Source: Alopecurus myosuroides (taxonomy: Eukaryota > Streptophyta > Magnoliopsida > Poales > Poaceae). Taken from it: a stretch of 64,000 nt of DNA. Numbering within the stretch: position 1 is the stretch's first letter; each line of letters starts with the position of its first letter. The DNA is taken from contig CM054062.1 of NCBI GenBank assembly GCA_028641055.1, positions 238,548,528-238,612,527 on the forward strand, read 5' to 3'. Below, piece after piece: positions 10,921 through 23,251 of the stretch. Under the pieces are notes generated by a model, which was given only the letters and a program-made list of their open reading frames with translations, had not been told where the DNA came from and did no database searches. The translations under genes were made by a program, and so were the position numbers.

Positions 10921-13077
10921 TTAAGGTAAGACCCAAAAGATCTGCAAGCTTCTCAGGAACCTTGCCATTAAAAGAGTAATTAGCAAGCATAGTGGAAATT
11001 TCCTTATTAGGAATCTTCCTTTTGTTAGAGACAATATCTTTCATATATTTTGCATAAGGAGGCAATTTAATAGCATTAGTTAAAGGAATTTGCAAGAACA
11101 AAGGTTTCATCCATTCACAAAACTTGTTATAATGTTCTTCTTCCTTAGATTTTAGTTTCTTGCCAGGGAAAGGCATTGGTTTTTGTACCCAAGGTTCTCT
11201 CTCATTACGATGTTTATTAGCAATGAAATCTTCCTTAGTATACTTCGCAGTTTTTGTTTGCTTTTCAGGTTCAGCTATAAGTTCTTCTTTACCAGAAGCA
11301 TCATTATTTTCATTACCACTTTCAGTTTCAGCATCAGAGATAGATATACTATTAGGATCTTTAGCACGTTCAGAGGATTCTACAACAGTTTTATGTTACT
11401 TCTTCTTTTTCTTCTTAGTATGAGTAACATCATTATTAGTTTGCTGAGAATCTTGTTCAATTCTTTTAGGATGTACCTCAGGATATAAAGGATCTTGTGT
11501 AGCAATACCACTTCTAGTTCTTGCTTCATAAGCATGTTTTTCTTTAGCAGCATTAACTAGCAAATCTTTTTGTACTTTAGCAAGTTGATCGATTTGAGTT
11601 TGAACCATTTGAAAATGTTTAACAAGAATTTTAACATCATTAGAGGTTCTTTCTATAATGCCATGAAAATCATTAATAGCTTTAGAGTTTTCCATAAGGT
11701 GGTTCTGCACTCTCTTATTAAAATTATCTCGCTTAATGTAATAATTATCAAATTCATCTAAGCATTGACCAGGAGGTTTTCTATAGGGAATATCTCTATT
11801 ATCAAAGTATTGGAGAGAGTGTACCTCAATGGATGGTGAGTGAGGGATTGACTTACATATTTCTTCTATAGGTGGAAGATTCTTCACATCTTCAGATTTA
11901 ATACCCCTCTCTTTAAGAGATTTTTTGGCTTCTCTCATCACTTCATCATTTAATTCAATCATTCCCCTCTTCTTGGGTGTTGGTGTTGGTGCAGGTACTG
12001 GAGTAGGGGTCGGCTCAGGCTCAACCATAGTCCAATCATCATGATTTTGGCTTATTTTAGCCATTAATTCCTCAGCTTCTTCTGGAGTTCTTTGCCTGAA
12101 AACACAAACAGCACAACTATCCAGGTATTACCTAGATTCAACAGTTAGTCCATTATATAATATATCAAGAAGTTTATTATCTTATAGCTTATGCCCAAGT
12201 GTAGCTCTAACTAAAGAACAGAACCTTGCCCAAGATGCAGGCAATTTCTCTTCTTCCAATTCCTTGTAATTAAATATACTTTGTAAAGCAGCATGTTGAG
12301 CACTAACAGGAAAATATTTCTGAAAGAAAGCATTAACCAAACCAATAGGACTATCAATAGATCCAGGAGACAAATTGTTAAACCAAGTTTTAGCTTCATC
12401 CTTTAATGAGAAAGGGAATATTTTAGCAACAAAGTAACTACGTTTCTTAATATCATCGGAGAATAAACTACTCAAATAGGAGAGCTCATTCATTTGTTTC
12501 ATAACACTTTCAAATCGGTTCCACAAAAAGGTTCTTTCTTAACAATAGATATATAAGATAAATCAAGAGAAAAATCATAATCCTTGTCCCTAATATAAAT
12601 AGGAGAAGTGGCAAACTTAGCATCAGGAGATAATTTATATCTAACGGCACAAATTTCCATAAGACGTATAGCATCATCTTTATCCTTCATAGAATGTATT
12701 TCATCAATAAGATCATAACTCACTTCAATATAAGCATCATCTAAATCATCACTAGGGTTCTCTCTAAACTCAGGTGAAAAAGCAGGAGTAACAGGATTTT
12801 TATCAGGAGTTTCAGTGTCTGCAATATTTTTAGCTTTAGCAATAGTATCATCTAAGAAAGGACCAAGAGAACCACTCTCATCAAGCACAGTAGAAGCATC
12901 ATCAAAAGTATCAGAAGCATTTTCAAATTCAGCAGAGGTAGCATCTGTAGAATGTGGTGGTGTAAGCATCTTACTCATAACAAACGGTGAACCAAGAGCA
13001 ACAGAGGTGTTCAGAGTTGTACCTTTTCTTGTAGTGGATGGTAATATAGGAACTCTTCCATCACGAGACTTACCCAT
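10921..13077 (-). pseudogene. Gag-like polyprotein remnant of the Sabrina-like element
   Basis: Open segments in order on the minus strand are 13077-12499, 12526-12182, 12064-11396 and 11176 to about 10921, in changing frames. The second segment has gag-like character (FPFSLKDEAKTWF, Phe/Leu-rich helices typical of retrotransposon gag). The third is Pro-rich at its start (repeated PTP) and Lys-rich at its end, and the fourth carries PPYAKYMKDI, a string I associate with Athila-type gag-protease boundaries. Frame breaks near 12500, 12130 and 11395 make it non-functional. Confidence 0.7.
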
Positions 13078-13164
13078 GATGAATGATGGCAGTAGATAAT
13101 AATACTCTCCCGTGAGCTCGCAAATAAAGCTATGCTCCCTGGCAACGGCGCCAGAAAATATTCT

Positions 13165-14492
13165 TGATGACCCACAAGTATAGGGGATCGCAGCAGTCTT
13201 CGAGGGAAGTAAAACCCAAATTTATTGATTCGACACAAGGGGAGCCAAAAAATATTTGTGAGCCTTAACAAATGAGTTTTCAATTCACCTGCACCTGAAA
13301 GTACTTTTGTTCGCAGTGGTTTCTCGGTTGTAACAGTTTTATAGTAGCAGCAGCAGTGAAATAATAACAGAAGTAGTATGAAAACAGCAGCAGTAGTGAT
13401 TGAACTAAACAACGAAATTAAATATTGTAGGCATAGGGATGGATGAACGGGCGTTGCATGGATAAGAAATTTCTAATAATGATCATGTCAGGGGCATTGC
13501 AGATAAATATGATAAAGCATCCAAGCACTAAGTAACCATAGGCATGTTTCAGCGGGGCCTCAAGGGAACTACTGGTAATTAAGTTATTCCTTTTAATAGA
13601 ACACCAGAGCAAAGCATTAACACTCCGTGAACACATGTGATCCTCACATCGCAACCATCGCCTCCGGTTGTCCCAATTTCTGTCACTTCGGGGCCTCGGG
13701 TTCCGGACAACAATATGTGTAAACAACTTGCAGGTATGATCAAGAAACAATAATTATCATCGTGATTCCATAACATGTTCAGGTCTGAGATCGTGGCACT
13801 CGGGCCCAAAGTGGCAAGCATTAAGCATAACAAGTTGCAACAATGACAATAGCACTAATAGAGGATACTAGGCACTATGCCCTAACAATCACGACATTAT
13901 TACATGAACGATCTCATCCAATCCCTACCATCCCCTTCAGCCTACATCGGGGAATTACTCACACATGGAATGGGGAAACATGGATGGTCGATGGAGAGGC
14001 GTTGGTGATGACGATGGCGATTATCTCCTCCACTTCCCCGTCCCGGCAGTGTGCCAGAACAGGAACTTCAGATCCCCGAATCGAGGTTCGGGACGGCGGC
14101 GACGCTTTGTTGTGTTTCTGTGGAATATGACGTACCCCCTCGGGTTTTAGGGTTGAAGGCTACTTGTAGTCGAAAGGGGAGTCCGAGGGGGCTCCTAGGG
14201 GGCCCACACCCTATGCTGGCGTGGCCGGGGGGGCCCGCGCCAGGGGGTGTGGCCACCCTCTGGCCCCTCTCCTGGCCCCCATCTGGCTTCCGGGGTCTTC
14301 CGGGGTGAAAACATCAATGGGCTCTTTTCTGGGCATTTTCCCGAAAGTTGATTTTTCGGCATAAAAATGAGACACCAAAGTAATTCTGCTGAAAACAGCG
14401 TTAGTTCGTGTTAGTTGTATCCAAAACACACAAGTTTAGAGGAAAACAATAAGAAAAGTGTTCGGAAAAGGAGATACGTTTTCGACGTATCA
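13165..14492 (-). repeat. 5' LTR of the Sabrina-like element
   Basis: A 1328-bp LTR is bounded by TGATGACCC on the left and GTATCA on the right, so on the minus strand it starts TGATAC and ends CATCA. The primer binding site lies just inside it, at 13141-13153. The flank to the right starts ATAGC, but the matching duplication is not found because the left half of the element is lost. Confidence 0.8.
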
Positions 14493-14610
14493 ATAGCCTT
14501 GTGTAACCTCTGGATCGTATCGTCCCTCGCGCAGGAGGGGTGTTGCCACCTTATATATTGTTGGCCACCAACTAGACGTACGAGTTAGGTGTAGAATACA
14601 CCGTGCCGTA
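14493..14610 (-). repeat. Left fragment of the interrupted G2 LTR
   Basis: It contains CCCTCGCGCAGGAGGGG followed by CACCTTATATAT, resembling the TATA region of the G1/G3 LTRs. It ends with CCGTA, the target sequence duplicated by the element at 14611-21853, and its continuation is 21854-22322. Confidence 0.65.
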
Positions 14611-16192
14611 TGATGTTGTGTGTTGGGAACCCCAAGAGGAGGGTGTGATGAGCACAGCGGTAGGAAATTCCCCTTAGTTAAGAACCAAGGTTATCAATCC
14701 AGTAGGAGGAAGAGGATCTTTGGAAGGTTGATGCCACTGACGGTGGTGCTGGCGCTTCACCGGTGTCAGCAACAACGTGGAACCTGCACACAACACGACC
14801 AAAATAATTTGTCCCAATGGTACAGTGAGGTTGTCAATCTCACTGGTCTTGTTGAAAACAAAGATTAGACGTATAGTGTGGAAAATAATGTATGCTTGCA
14901 ATAAGTAAAGAAAGCAGGAAATTGTGGTGGTTTGTTTTAACAGTATAGGAAAATGGACCGGGGTTCATAGGTTCACTAGTGCTGTCTCTCCATAAAAGAC
15001 AGCATGCTGGGTGAACAAATTACAACTGGGCAATTGACAAATAAAGATTGCACCGTAGTGCACATTCATGACATGATGACTACTATGATATTTAGTGCGG
15101 GCATTACAACAATATACATAGACCGTAATCCAACTGCATCTATGACTAATAATCCACCCTCGGGTTATCATCCGAACCCCCTTAGGTATTAAGTTGCAAG
15201 CAACAGATAACTGCATTAAACAAAGTGTGTAATGTAAGAAATGATTGTACACGCGGGCACTCTCACCGTTGTTTTCTCCCTAGTGGCAACAACACATCCT
15301 CCCCCGTCACGTTTCTATCACTCGAGCACAGGCGAAAAGAAGGCATGAACCCACTATCGAGCATAAATACTCCCTCTTGGAGTCACTAGCAACTATTTGG
15401 CCAGAGCAACCACTAGCAACGGAAAGCATGCAAGATCACAAATAGCATATGCAAATAAAGACTATAATCAAGTTGGCATAAGTTCAATATTCATCGGATC
15501 CCACCAAACACAACACATAAAATTAGATAAGATCAATCTCGATCATGTTAGGCAGCTCACGAGATCTAAACATGGAGGCATATGAGGTGGAGACAACCAT
15601 CTAGCTACTTCTATGGACCCGTAGTCCAAGGATGAACTACTCACGCATCACTCCGGAGGTAGGCATGGTGATGTAGAGGCCTCCGGTGATGATTTCCTCT
15701 CCTGTAGGGTGCCGGAGACAGCTTCAGAAACCCCCTGATCTAGGGTTGACGCTGACGGCGGCTTGCAGAACTTTTCGGGAACTTTTTATCAGGTCTCTAG
15801 GGTTTTCCATACGGGGGGAATAAATAGGCGAAAGGGCATAGGTGGTGGAGCCCTGGGGGCCCCACACCACCCCCTGGCGCGGCCAAGGGGGGCGCGCCAC
15901 CCAATGGTGTGGGCCCCCTGGTGCCCCTCTTCGACTCCTCTTTGATCTTCTGGATGCTTCCGAGGAAAATAGACACTTCCGGCTTTGTGAGGTCCAATTC
16001 CGAGAATATTTCCAGAACAACATTTCTGAAATAAAAAGTAGCAGAAAACAGGGAACTGACACTTGGCATCTTGTTAATAGGTTAGTCCCGGAAAACATGT
16101 AAAAATGACATAAAGAAGGGAGAAAACATGTAGCAATTGGCATAATATTATCATGGAGCATCAGAAATTATAGATATGTTGGAGACGTATCA
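14611..16192 (-). repeat. 3' LTR (left copy) of the non-autonomous Athila-like element
   Basis: It begins TGATGTTGTGTGTTGGG and ends GGAGACGTATCA on the plus strand. Next to it at 16193 is AGCATCCCCAAGCTTAG, which on the minus strand is a GGGGATGCT polypurine-like stretch, as expected beside a 3' LTR. Confidence 0.88.
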
Positions 16193-18810
16193 AGCATCCC
16201 CAAGCTTAGTTCCTACTCGTCCTCGAGTACGTAAAAGGTAAAACAATAATTTCTGAGGTGACATGCTACTAACATAATCTTGATCATAAAAATGTAAAGG
16301 CATATGCAAGCTGAGATCATAGAACCTGAAACACAAACATGATAATAGAACTTTAATAATAAATCAAAGCAATCACTTTTCATCATGAAGAGTATCTAAA
16401 ATAAAGGATCATGAGTAATAATGCAAAGAAAAATAAATGTTTGTTTCAGGTATAGAGAAAGCATGGCAAAGTGATATTTCGCTAGTCCTTAAGAGTGGGG
16501 CAAAACATAAATGCCAGGACACCTTCAAAGTTCATGAGGAAGACTAGAGCAAATAATTTTAGAACAAATAATATCACATCATGAAGAAATTATTGATGTT
16601 TACAGGACAAATGCACATAGAACTAAGAATGGCAAAAATGCTCTCTCAACTGTGCATAAAGTTAGAAGATGGAGACTCAACATAACAGTAAAAGAAAGGC
16701 CCTTCGCGGAGGGAAGCAGGGATCAACTCATGTGCTAGAGCTTTTTATTTTATTAAACAGAGGTATTAAAAGTTTGACACTGAGTGTCTATATTTTGGGA
16801 GATGTATGCTAATGTCAATGAATGGTAAACAGAAAATAAAGTGCGTCACAAGCCAACTAGATTCACAAGAGCGGCTCACATGTGAGGGACGTATCTGGGT
16901 AGAAGGTCATCCCTCTTTCTCTTTTGTTTACACCATTATGCTTTGACTGATAAATCAGGGGCAAAAATTGTGAAGAGATTTTGTGTGTATTAATTTGGGT
17001 CTGGGAACCCCGCCGCCAGCTCTTCTATCATTTGGATAAGCGGATGAAGCCACTAGTCCAGGGTGTGAAATCCAATCAACAAGTGAGATAAAGATTCTCT
17101 ATTGACGTCCTCATGAGCAAAAACAAGAACATAAAGCAGGAGTAATTTTGAAGGTTTTAAATGTAACACATGAGCAATTTACTTAGAGTGGCAGTTAAAT
17201 AGCACATGTAGGTAGGTATGATGGACACAGTGGGAAAAACTTTGGTTTAAGGGAGTTGTATGCACGAGTAGAGCTCATACCAGTACAGGTGGAGGCTAGC
17301 AAAAGACTGAGAGCGACAAATCAGGAGAGCATAAGAGCCATAATCATGCACAGCGACATAAACATCATTAACTAAAGCATAAGCGGTATCATAGTTCAAA
17401 AACTAAGTGGTCATGGAGGCTATTCGTGACTGGTTCATAGTCATAAACATGGTGTGAGCATGCGCCAAGTCAACCAAATAAAACATTCGAAAGAGAATAC
17501 TAAAAATATATGCTTCCTTATGACAAGAACAACTCATGAATCTTTCAATGACATATTAAACACTCTCAGATATTTGAGGCTATTCATGCTACTCAACATC
17601 ACATGGCTTCAGAACTAAAATAAAATTTAGCATGGCATGAAAAAGTTCTAGCAACAGTCTATACAAGCTTCTACTTGCACCATTATAAATTCTACTTTAA
17701 ACAACAATTTCTTCTCCCAACAAGCACCATACAAGATATGTTTTAACAAAAATACTCTTTAAATGATACAACAAGCAAACATGAGAGCACTCACATAAGA
17801 CTACTAAAACTAACAGCTCTAATAAGAGATGCATGCAAAACAGGAGCTAAATAAATGCAGCAGCCAGGCAAAGATTAAGAATACAAAGTATTCCCATGAA
17901 AAAGTGGAGCGTGTCACTCTACAATAAAAGAATGCTGGGGTACAACTATGCTTATTGAAAAAATAAAAAAAAACTGAAAGCAAAAATAAAAACAAAAATA
18001 AAAGACGCTCCAAGTAAAGCACATAAGATGTGACCGAATAAAAATATAGTTTCACTAGAATTGACCTGATAATTTGTCGATGAAGAAGGGGATGCCTTGG
18101 GCATCCCCAAGATTAGAAACTTGAGTATTCTTGGAATTTTCTGGGATGTACCACCGGGGCATCCCCAAGCTTAGGCTCTTCACTCTTCTTGATCATGTCA
18201 TATCATCCTCTTCCCTTGACCCTTGAAAACTTCCTTCACACCAAACTTCTCACAATCTTCATTAGCAACGTTAGTGCAATCGAAATAATAAATTTACATG
18301 GTTCAGTTTCAACACATGCCTAACACTCAATAAAATATTAGCTACTGTCACAACTTATTTTAAAACTCTTTTTCTCAAAAGAACACCAAAGAAAGAGATT
18401 AAGATGCAAATGCAATTATTGGCAGAAATGTGTCAAATCAGGACAACAGGTAAAGATGATTTTTTTCGAAAATCTTCTGTTGCTCAAATCAAAAAGTGGT
18501 AAACTAAGAAAAGTTGCGTATACATCCCAGGATTACGCACAAACAAACTCAGGTCATTTTGAATTCTCTGTGATTTTATACGGAATAAACAGTGGACAAC
18601 AGAAATTTGTTTCCTGCGCATAAATCCGAAATATACCCTCAACTTTCCACTAGAGGCTTTACTTGGATCAACAAAAACTCAAAAGAAAAGATACAGAAGG
18701 GTTCCTAAGGAAATATACAACACCCAGGTGCAAAGCACACAAAAGAAAACAAAGTAAAACGGGTTGAAAACAACGAAATAAAACGGGTTGTCTCCCGGTA
18801 GCGCTTTTCT
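16193..18810. other. Internal non-coding part of the non-autonomous element
   Basis: About 2.6 kb of A/T-rich sequence without a credible reading frame on either strand. It lies between the polypurine-like side and the coding relics. Near 18100-18175 the phrase GCATCCCCAAG recurs, echoing the border at 16193. Confidence 0.6.
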
Positions 18811-20097
18811 TTAACGCCTTTCAGCTAGGCATAGAAAAGTGGAATCACGTGGATGCTCACATAAGAAATATGGATTGAAGCAAAATAGATCATCATGAAG
18901 AAAATGTAAAACAAATTTAAGTCTAACCCACTTCCTATGCTTAGGAATCTTGTAAAGAAATAAATTAAAGAAGCTCAAACTAGAAATCATGGGAAGGTAG
19001 AACAAGAGCAACTTCAAAACTCTCAACAAAAAGAGAGGTGTTTTAGTAACATGAAAATTCCTACAACCATAGTTTCCTCTCTCATAATAATTTTCAGTAG
19101 CATCATGAATAAACTCAACAACATAATTATCACATAAAGCATGTTTGTCATGGTCTAAAAGCACACAATTCATATCAAGCCCAAAAACAGTGGGATCAAA
19201 ATTTAAAATCAGCTCTTCTTTTTTCCCACTTTTACCAATAGTAAAACAACATGACTTATCACTCATAAAGGGTATAGGGACATTATAGAAATCCTATTTT
19301 CAGTAGCACTATAATTTATAACATAAAGTAACATAGGACCATCACCAAGAGCATTATCATAAGATTTTTCCAAGTAGCATGGATTATCATAAATAATAGT
19401 AGCAATATCATTCTCACAAGTTTCATTCATAGTAGTATCAAGGTCACAAGTATAGCAAGTATCAATTTCATAAAATAATGTATGAGTTAAAGAGTTACTA
19501 CCATTGGGAGGTTGACATGGGTAGCTCTATTTTTCCTCCTCTCGATCATCACTGTCCTCCTCTTTTTCATCCAATGAGCTTCCAGATTCAGCAATTTCTT
19601 CTTCCATAGGCTCCTGCAAGGCATTAGTCTCTTCCTTAGGTTGAGAGCATTTATTAAGATATTCCATAATGTAGTAATTATGATCCTTGTAATTATCAAA
19701 GCAATATTCAAGTATCTCGTATTATAAGGTGCATCATCAATACTTTCAAGCAAATAGGCAATTTCGAATGCACCCTTCCAAGCAATAAATTCTTCAATTT
19801 CTTGCACATAATATAATTCATCATTTCCCTTAACATAAGAAGATATGGCAACATCATCTACTAACATTGAAAAGGGAGGTGTTTATACCTCCTACAGCAG
19901 CAAGATTTATCAAAGCAATAAGTAACATTATAGGTGGAGCACAAGTTTTTAGCATAGTCATGCAATTTATTAATTTTCTCCCATAAGTGTATTCTTTTTT
20001 GTGACAAGCGGTGTTCCTTGTAATATTTTTGTTGTTCATCTGTGAACCCACCTTGCCTATAAGATCTAGTTTCAAAGACATCAATCATTGATAGCAA
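18811..20097 (-). pseudogene. Internal coding relic of the non-autonomous element
   Basis: On the minus strand there are open segments 20097-19861, 19867-19487 and 19266-18811 in different frames, with coding-like sequence also between them. The composition is rich in Tyr, Asn, Asp and Cys. The predicted peptides show no retroviral enzyme motif, no zinc knuckle and no signal peptide. They resemble coding relics I associate with Sabrina/WHAM-type elements, whose role is unknown. The region is followed by ATGCCTAGCTGAAAGG (minus strand near 18820), another tract typical of those elements. Not functional as it stands. Confidence 0.5.
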
Positions 20098-20275
20098 GCA
20101 TGATAAAGCAAAAATAACAACTAGAACAAGAACTAATTTTTTGTGTTTTGATTTAAAGAAGCAAAACAGGACAAAAAATAAAACAAGACGATAAACAAAA
20201 TAAAGAGGTTGAGAGTGAGAGACTCCCCTTGCCAGAAGACTTCTTCCTCCCTGGCAACGGCGCCAGAAATTTCCT

Positions 20276-21853
20276 TGATGGTGAGTGTTGGGAACCCCAA
20301 GAGGAGGGTGTGATGATCACAACGGTAGGAAATTCCCCTTAGTTAAGAACCAAGGTTATCAATCCAGTATGAGGAAGATGATCTTTGGAAGGTTGATGCC
20401 ACTGACGGTGGTGCTGGCGCTTCACCAGTGTCAGCAACAACGTGGAACCTGCACACAACACAAACAAAATACTTTGTCCCAACGGTACAGTGAGGTTGTC
20501 AATCTCACCGGTCTTGCTGAAAACAAAGATGAGACGTATAGTGTGGAAAATAATGTATGCTTGCAGTAATTAAAGAAAGCAGGAAATTATGGTGGTTTGT
20601 TTTAACGTATAGGAAAATGGACCGGGGTTCATAGGTTCACTAGTGGTGTCTCTCCATAAAAGATAGCATGCTGGGTGAACAAATTACAGCTGGGCAATTG
20701 AAAAATAAAGGTTGCACCGTAGTGCACATTCATGACATGATGACTACTATGATATTTAGTGCAGGCATTACAACAATATACATAGATCGTAATCCAACTG
20801 CATCTATGACTAATAATCCACCCTCAGGTTATCATCCAAACCCCCTTAGGTATTAAGTTGCAAGCAACAGATAACTGCATTAAACAAAGTGTGTAATGTG
20901 AGCAATGATTGTACATGTGGGCACTCTCACCGCTGTTTTCTCCCTAGTGGCAACAACACATCCTCCCCCGTCACGTTTTTGTCACTCGAGCACAGGCGAA
21001 AAGGAGGCATGAACCCACTATCGAGCATAAATACTTCCTGTTGGAGTCACTAGCAACTACTTGGCCAGAGCAACCACTAGCAACGGAAAGCATGCAAGAT
21101 CACAAATAGCATATGCAAATAAAGACTATAATCAACTTGGCATAAGTTCAATATTCATCGGATCCCAGCAAACACGGCACATAGAATTACATACGATCAG
21201 TCTCGATCATGTTAGGCAGCTCACGAGATCTAAACATGGAGGCATATGAGGAGGAGACAACCATCTAGCTACTTCTATGGACCCGTAGTCCAAGGATGAA
21301 CTACTCACGCATCACTCCGGAGGCAGGCATGGTGATGTAGAGGCCTCCGGTGACGATTTCCTCTCCGGCAGGGTGCCGGAGACAGCTTCAGAACCCCCCC
21401 TGATCTAGGGTTGACGGTGATGGTTGTTGCGGAACTTTTCGGAAATTTTTGATCAGGTCTCTAGGGTTTTCCATCTCGGGGGAATAAATAGGCGAAATGG
21501 CAGAGGCGGTGGAGCCCTGGGGACCCACACCACCCCCTGGCGCGGCCAAGGGGCGCGCGCCACCCCCATGGTGTGCCCCCCTCGTGCCCCTCTTCAACTC
21601 TCTTTGGTCTTCTGGATGCTTCCGGGGAAAATAGGCACTTCGGGCTTTGTGGGGTCCAATTCCGAGAATATTTCCATAACAACTTTTCTGAAATAAAAAA
21701 CAGCAGAAAACAGGGAACTGACACTTGGCATCTTGTTAATAGGTTAGTCCCGGAAAACATGTAAAATGACATAAAGAAGGGACAAAATATGTAGCAATTG
21801 GCATAATATTATCATGGAGCATTAGAAATTATAGATATGTTGGAGACGTATCA
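20276..21853 (-). repeat. 5' LTR (right copy) of the non-autonomous Athila-like element
   Basis: A 1578-bp copy starts TGATGGTGAGTGTTGGG and ends GAGACGTATCA, followed by the target duplication CCGTA. Immediately left is AAATTTCC and the primer site complement GGCAACGGCGCCA (20253-20265). Confidence 0.88.
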
Positions 21854-22322
21854 CCGTAGCGCACGCTCGCGCATTCTCGCTGACAGACGCCGAAAGCCGC
21901 CTCCGTTGTGGCCGATGCCATGTCCTGTCCCCCTTGTCAGAGACACGACGTGGCCTCGCCCATGCTCTGCACTGCTCCAGCGTACGTATACGCATCATCA
22001 TACCTAGCAAGTTGAACCGCACACTCGTACTCTCCCTTCATCTTCGGGATTCCAACTGCTCCGTTGACCTCCCTCCGAGATAGAAAAGATCTTTGTCTAC
22101 CTGGCTTCTCCAAGTGTAACTCGGACAACCCGGGGGAGACTCATTTCTTCACCTGGCTCCTTGTTCTTGTTACCGAGATAGGGAGCCCATTTCGGTAACC
22201 ATCCAACTTTGTAGTCACCCAACTCGGATAAGGGTATCTCGGATAAGGGCATATAGGTAAAAAATACCTCAGACACCATTTCTTACCAAACCTTGCCCCT
22301 ACTCGGGGGTAGCCCCCCGACA
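21854..22322 (-). repeat. Right fragment of the G2 LTR
   Basis: It ends CTACTCGGGGGTAGCC...CCCGACA at 22322, the same terminus as the G3 LTRs, and is followed by TTAGTCCCCGAAG, the complement of the polypurine-like string. On the minus strand this is the 5' end of the 3' LTR of G2. It carries ATCTCGG/CCGAGAT words where G1 and G3 carry CTACTCGG. Confidence 0.75.
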
Positions 22323-22856
22323 TTAGTCCCCGAAGTCTGGTATGGTCCAGCGAACTCGGACGCTGGGCCGTGGCAGCTTAAACCAACTACCTTCAGAATA
22401 CCTGACCGAGATACACCTTCCTCGGTCAAGTTCCATCTCGAACTCGGATTCAATCCGCAACTTCCATTATCAATTTATCATCAAGACCCGAGATGGCTGC
22501 GCCGAATTGGATTTTACCAAGATCCCAGCACTTAGGCGTTTTTCCACAAGTTTTGCCGCGTGAGGCAGAGTCTCCTCGTTATCTTCGCGTAGTGGGCGCA
22601 ACACATGGCGCGGAACTGCATCCACGTTGCCTCGATTCCCGCGCACGCGCCACGGCCATGCCCCTTCCTCTGCCCTGGGCCCACACGCCGTCGTGTCCGT
22701 TCGCAGCACACTCAAGTGCCCACGTCGCAGAACGTGGGATTTACTGCGCCGGTTACATGCGGTGAATACGCTACGTGCATTTCTCCGGGCGCAGTAAATG
22801 CCACGATCCCACGATTACAGCCACGTTAGATCTGGGCAGTTATTGCGTCACCGGGG

Positions 22857-22864
22857 TATAAATA
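22857..22864 (+). promoter_or_regulatory. TATA box of the G2 antisense gene
   Basis: TATAAATA followed by CCC and preceded by CGGGG. Position and context match 35960-35967 in G3 and 9033-9040 (minus) in G1. The first plausible ATG of the gene is at 23252. Confidence 0.6.
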
Positions 22865-23251
22865 CCCGCGGCTCCCCCTCTGCCTCACTTCCTTCGTCAT
22901 TTTCCCTGTCTCCTCTTCTTCCTCCTTCCACGCGCGCGCGCAGAGCCCACTGCTCCACCGCACGCCGTCGAACGCCACCGCACACCGAGGAAGTCACTGC
23001 ACCGCTGCGCGATACGGCTCACCGGAACGCGGCTGCGCCCAAGGACCTCACCGGCATCGCGGATCACCGCAACTCCGCGCCATCGCGCTGCTGCTTCTTC
23101 CCGCGCCGTACTTCTCCGAGCTTTTCGCCGCGGCAACCGCGCCACGACGTTTATCTTCCGCGCCGCCGCCACGCTTCTCCGCCCTCTTCTTCTCGAGTGC
23201 TCCCTCTCGCCTACGAGCATCTCAGAGGCGCCGAGATCCACAAGCACCAAG

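Larger units (their letters stand above)
10921..14492 (-). mobile_element. Truncated Athila-lineage (Sabrina-like) Gypsy element
   Basis: The element is read on the minus strand: one LTR (14492-13165), a primer site TGGCGCCGTTGCC (13153-13141), and gag-related coding sequence to about 10921, where it is truncated. No protease, RT or integrase remains. The LTR/primer-site layout and the gag character resemble Sabrina/WHAM-type elements of Triticeae. The assignment to Athila lineage is inference from memory. The right border (GTATCA, then ATAGC) lies inside the LTR of G2. Confidence 0.75.
14611..21853 (-). mobile_element. Complete non-autonomous Athila-like LTR element
   Basis: Two LTRs are present (14611-16192 and 20276-21853), flanked by a 5-bp target duplication CCGTA at 14606-14610 and 21854-21858. 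The primer site TGGCGCCGTTGCC lies on the minus strand at 20265-20253, so the right LTR is the 5' one. The internal part is only about 4.1 kb and has no RT, RNaseH, protease or integrase, only short coding relics near the 5' side. It therefore depended on another element for mobility. The LTRs differ from each other at many visible sites, much more than the G3 pair, so the insertion is comparatively old. Confidence 0.88.
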
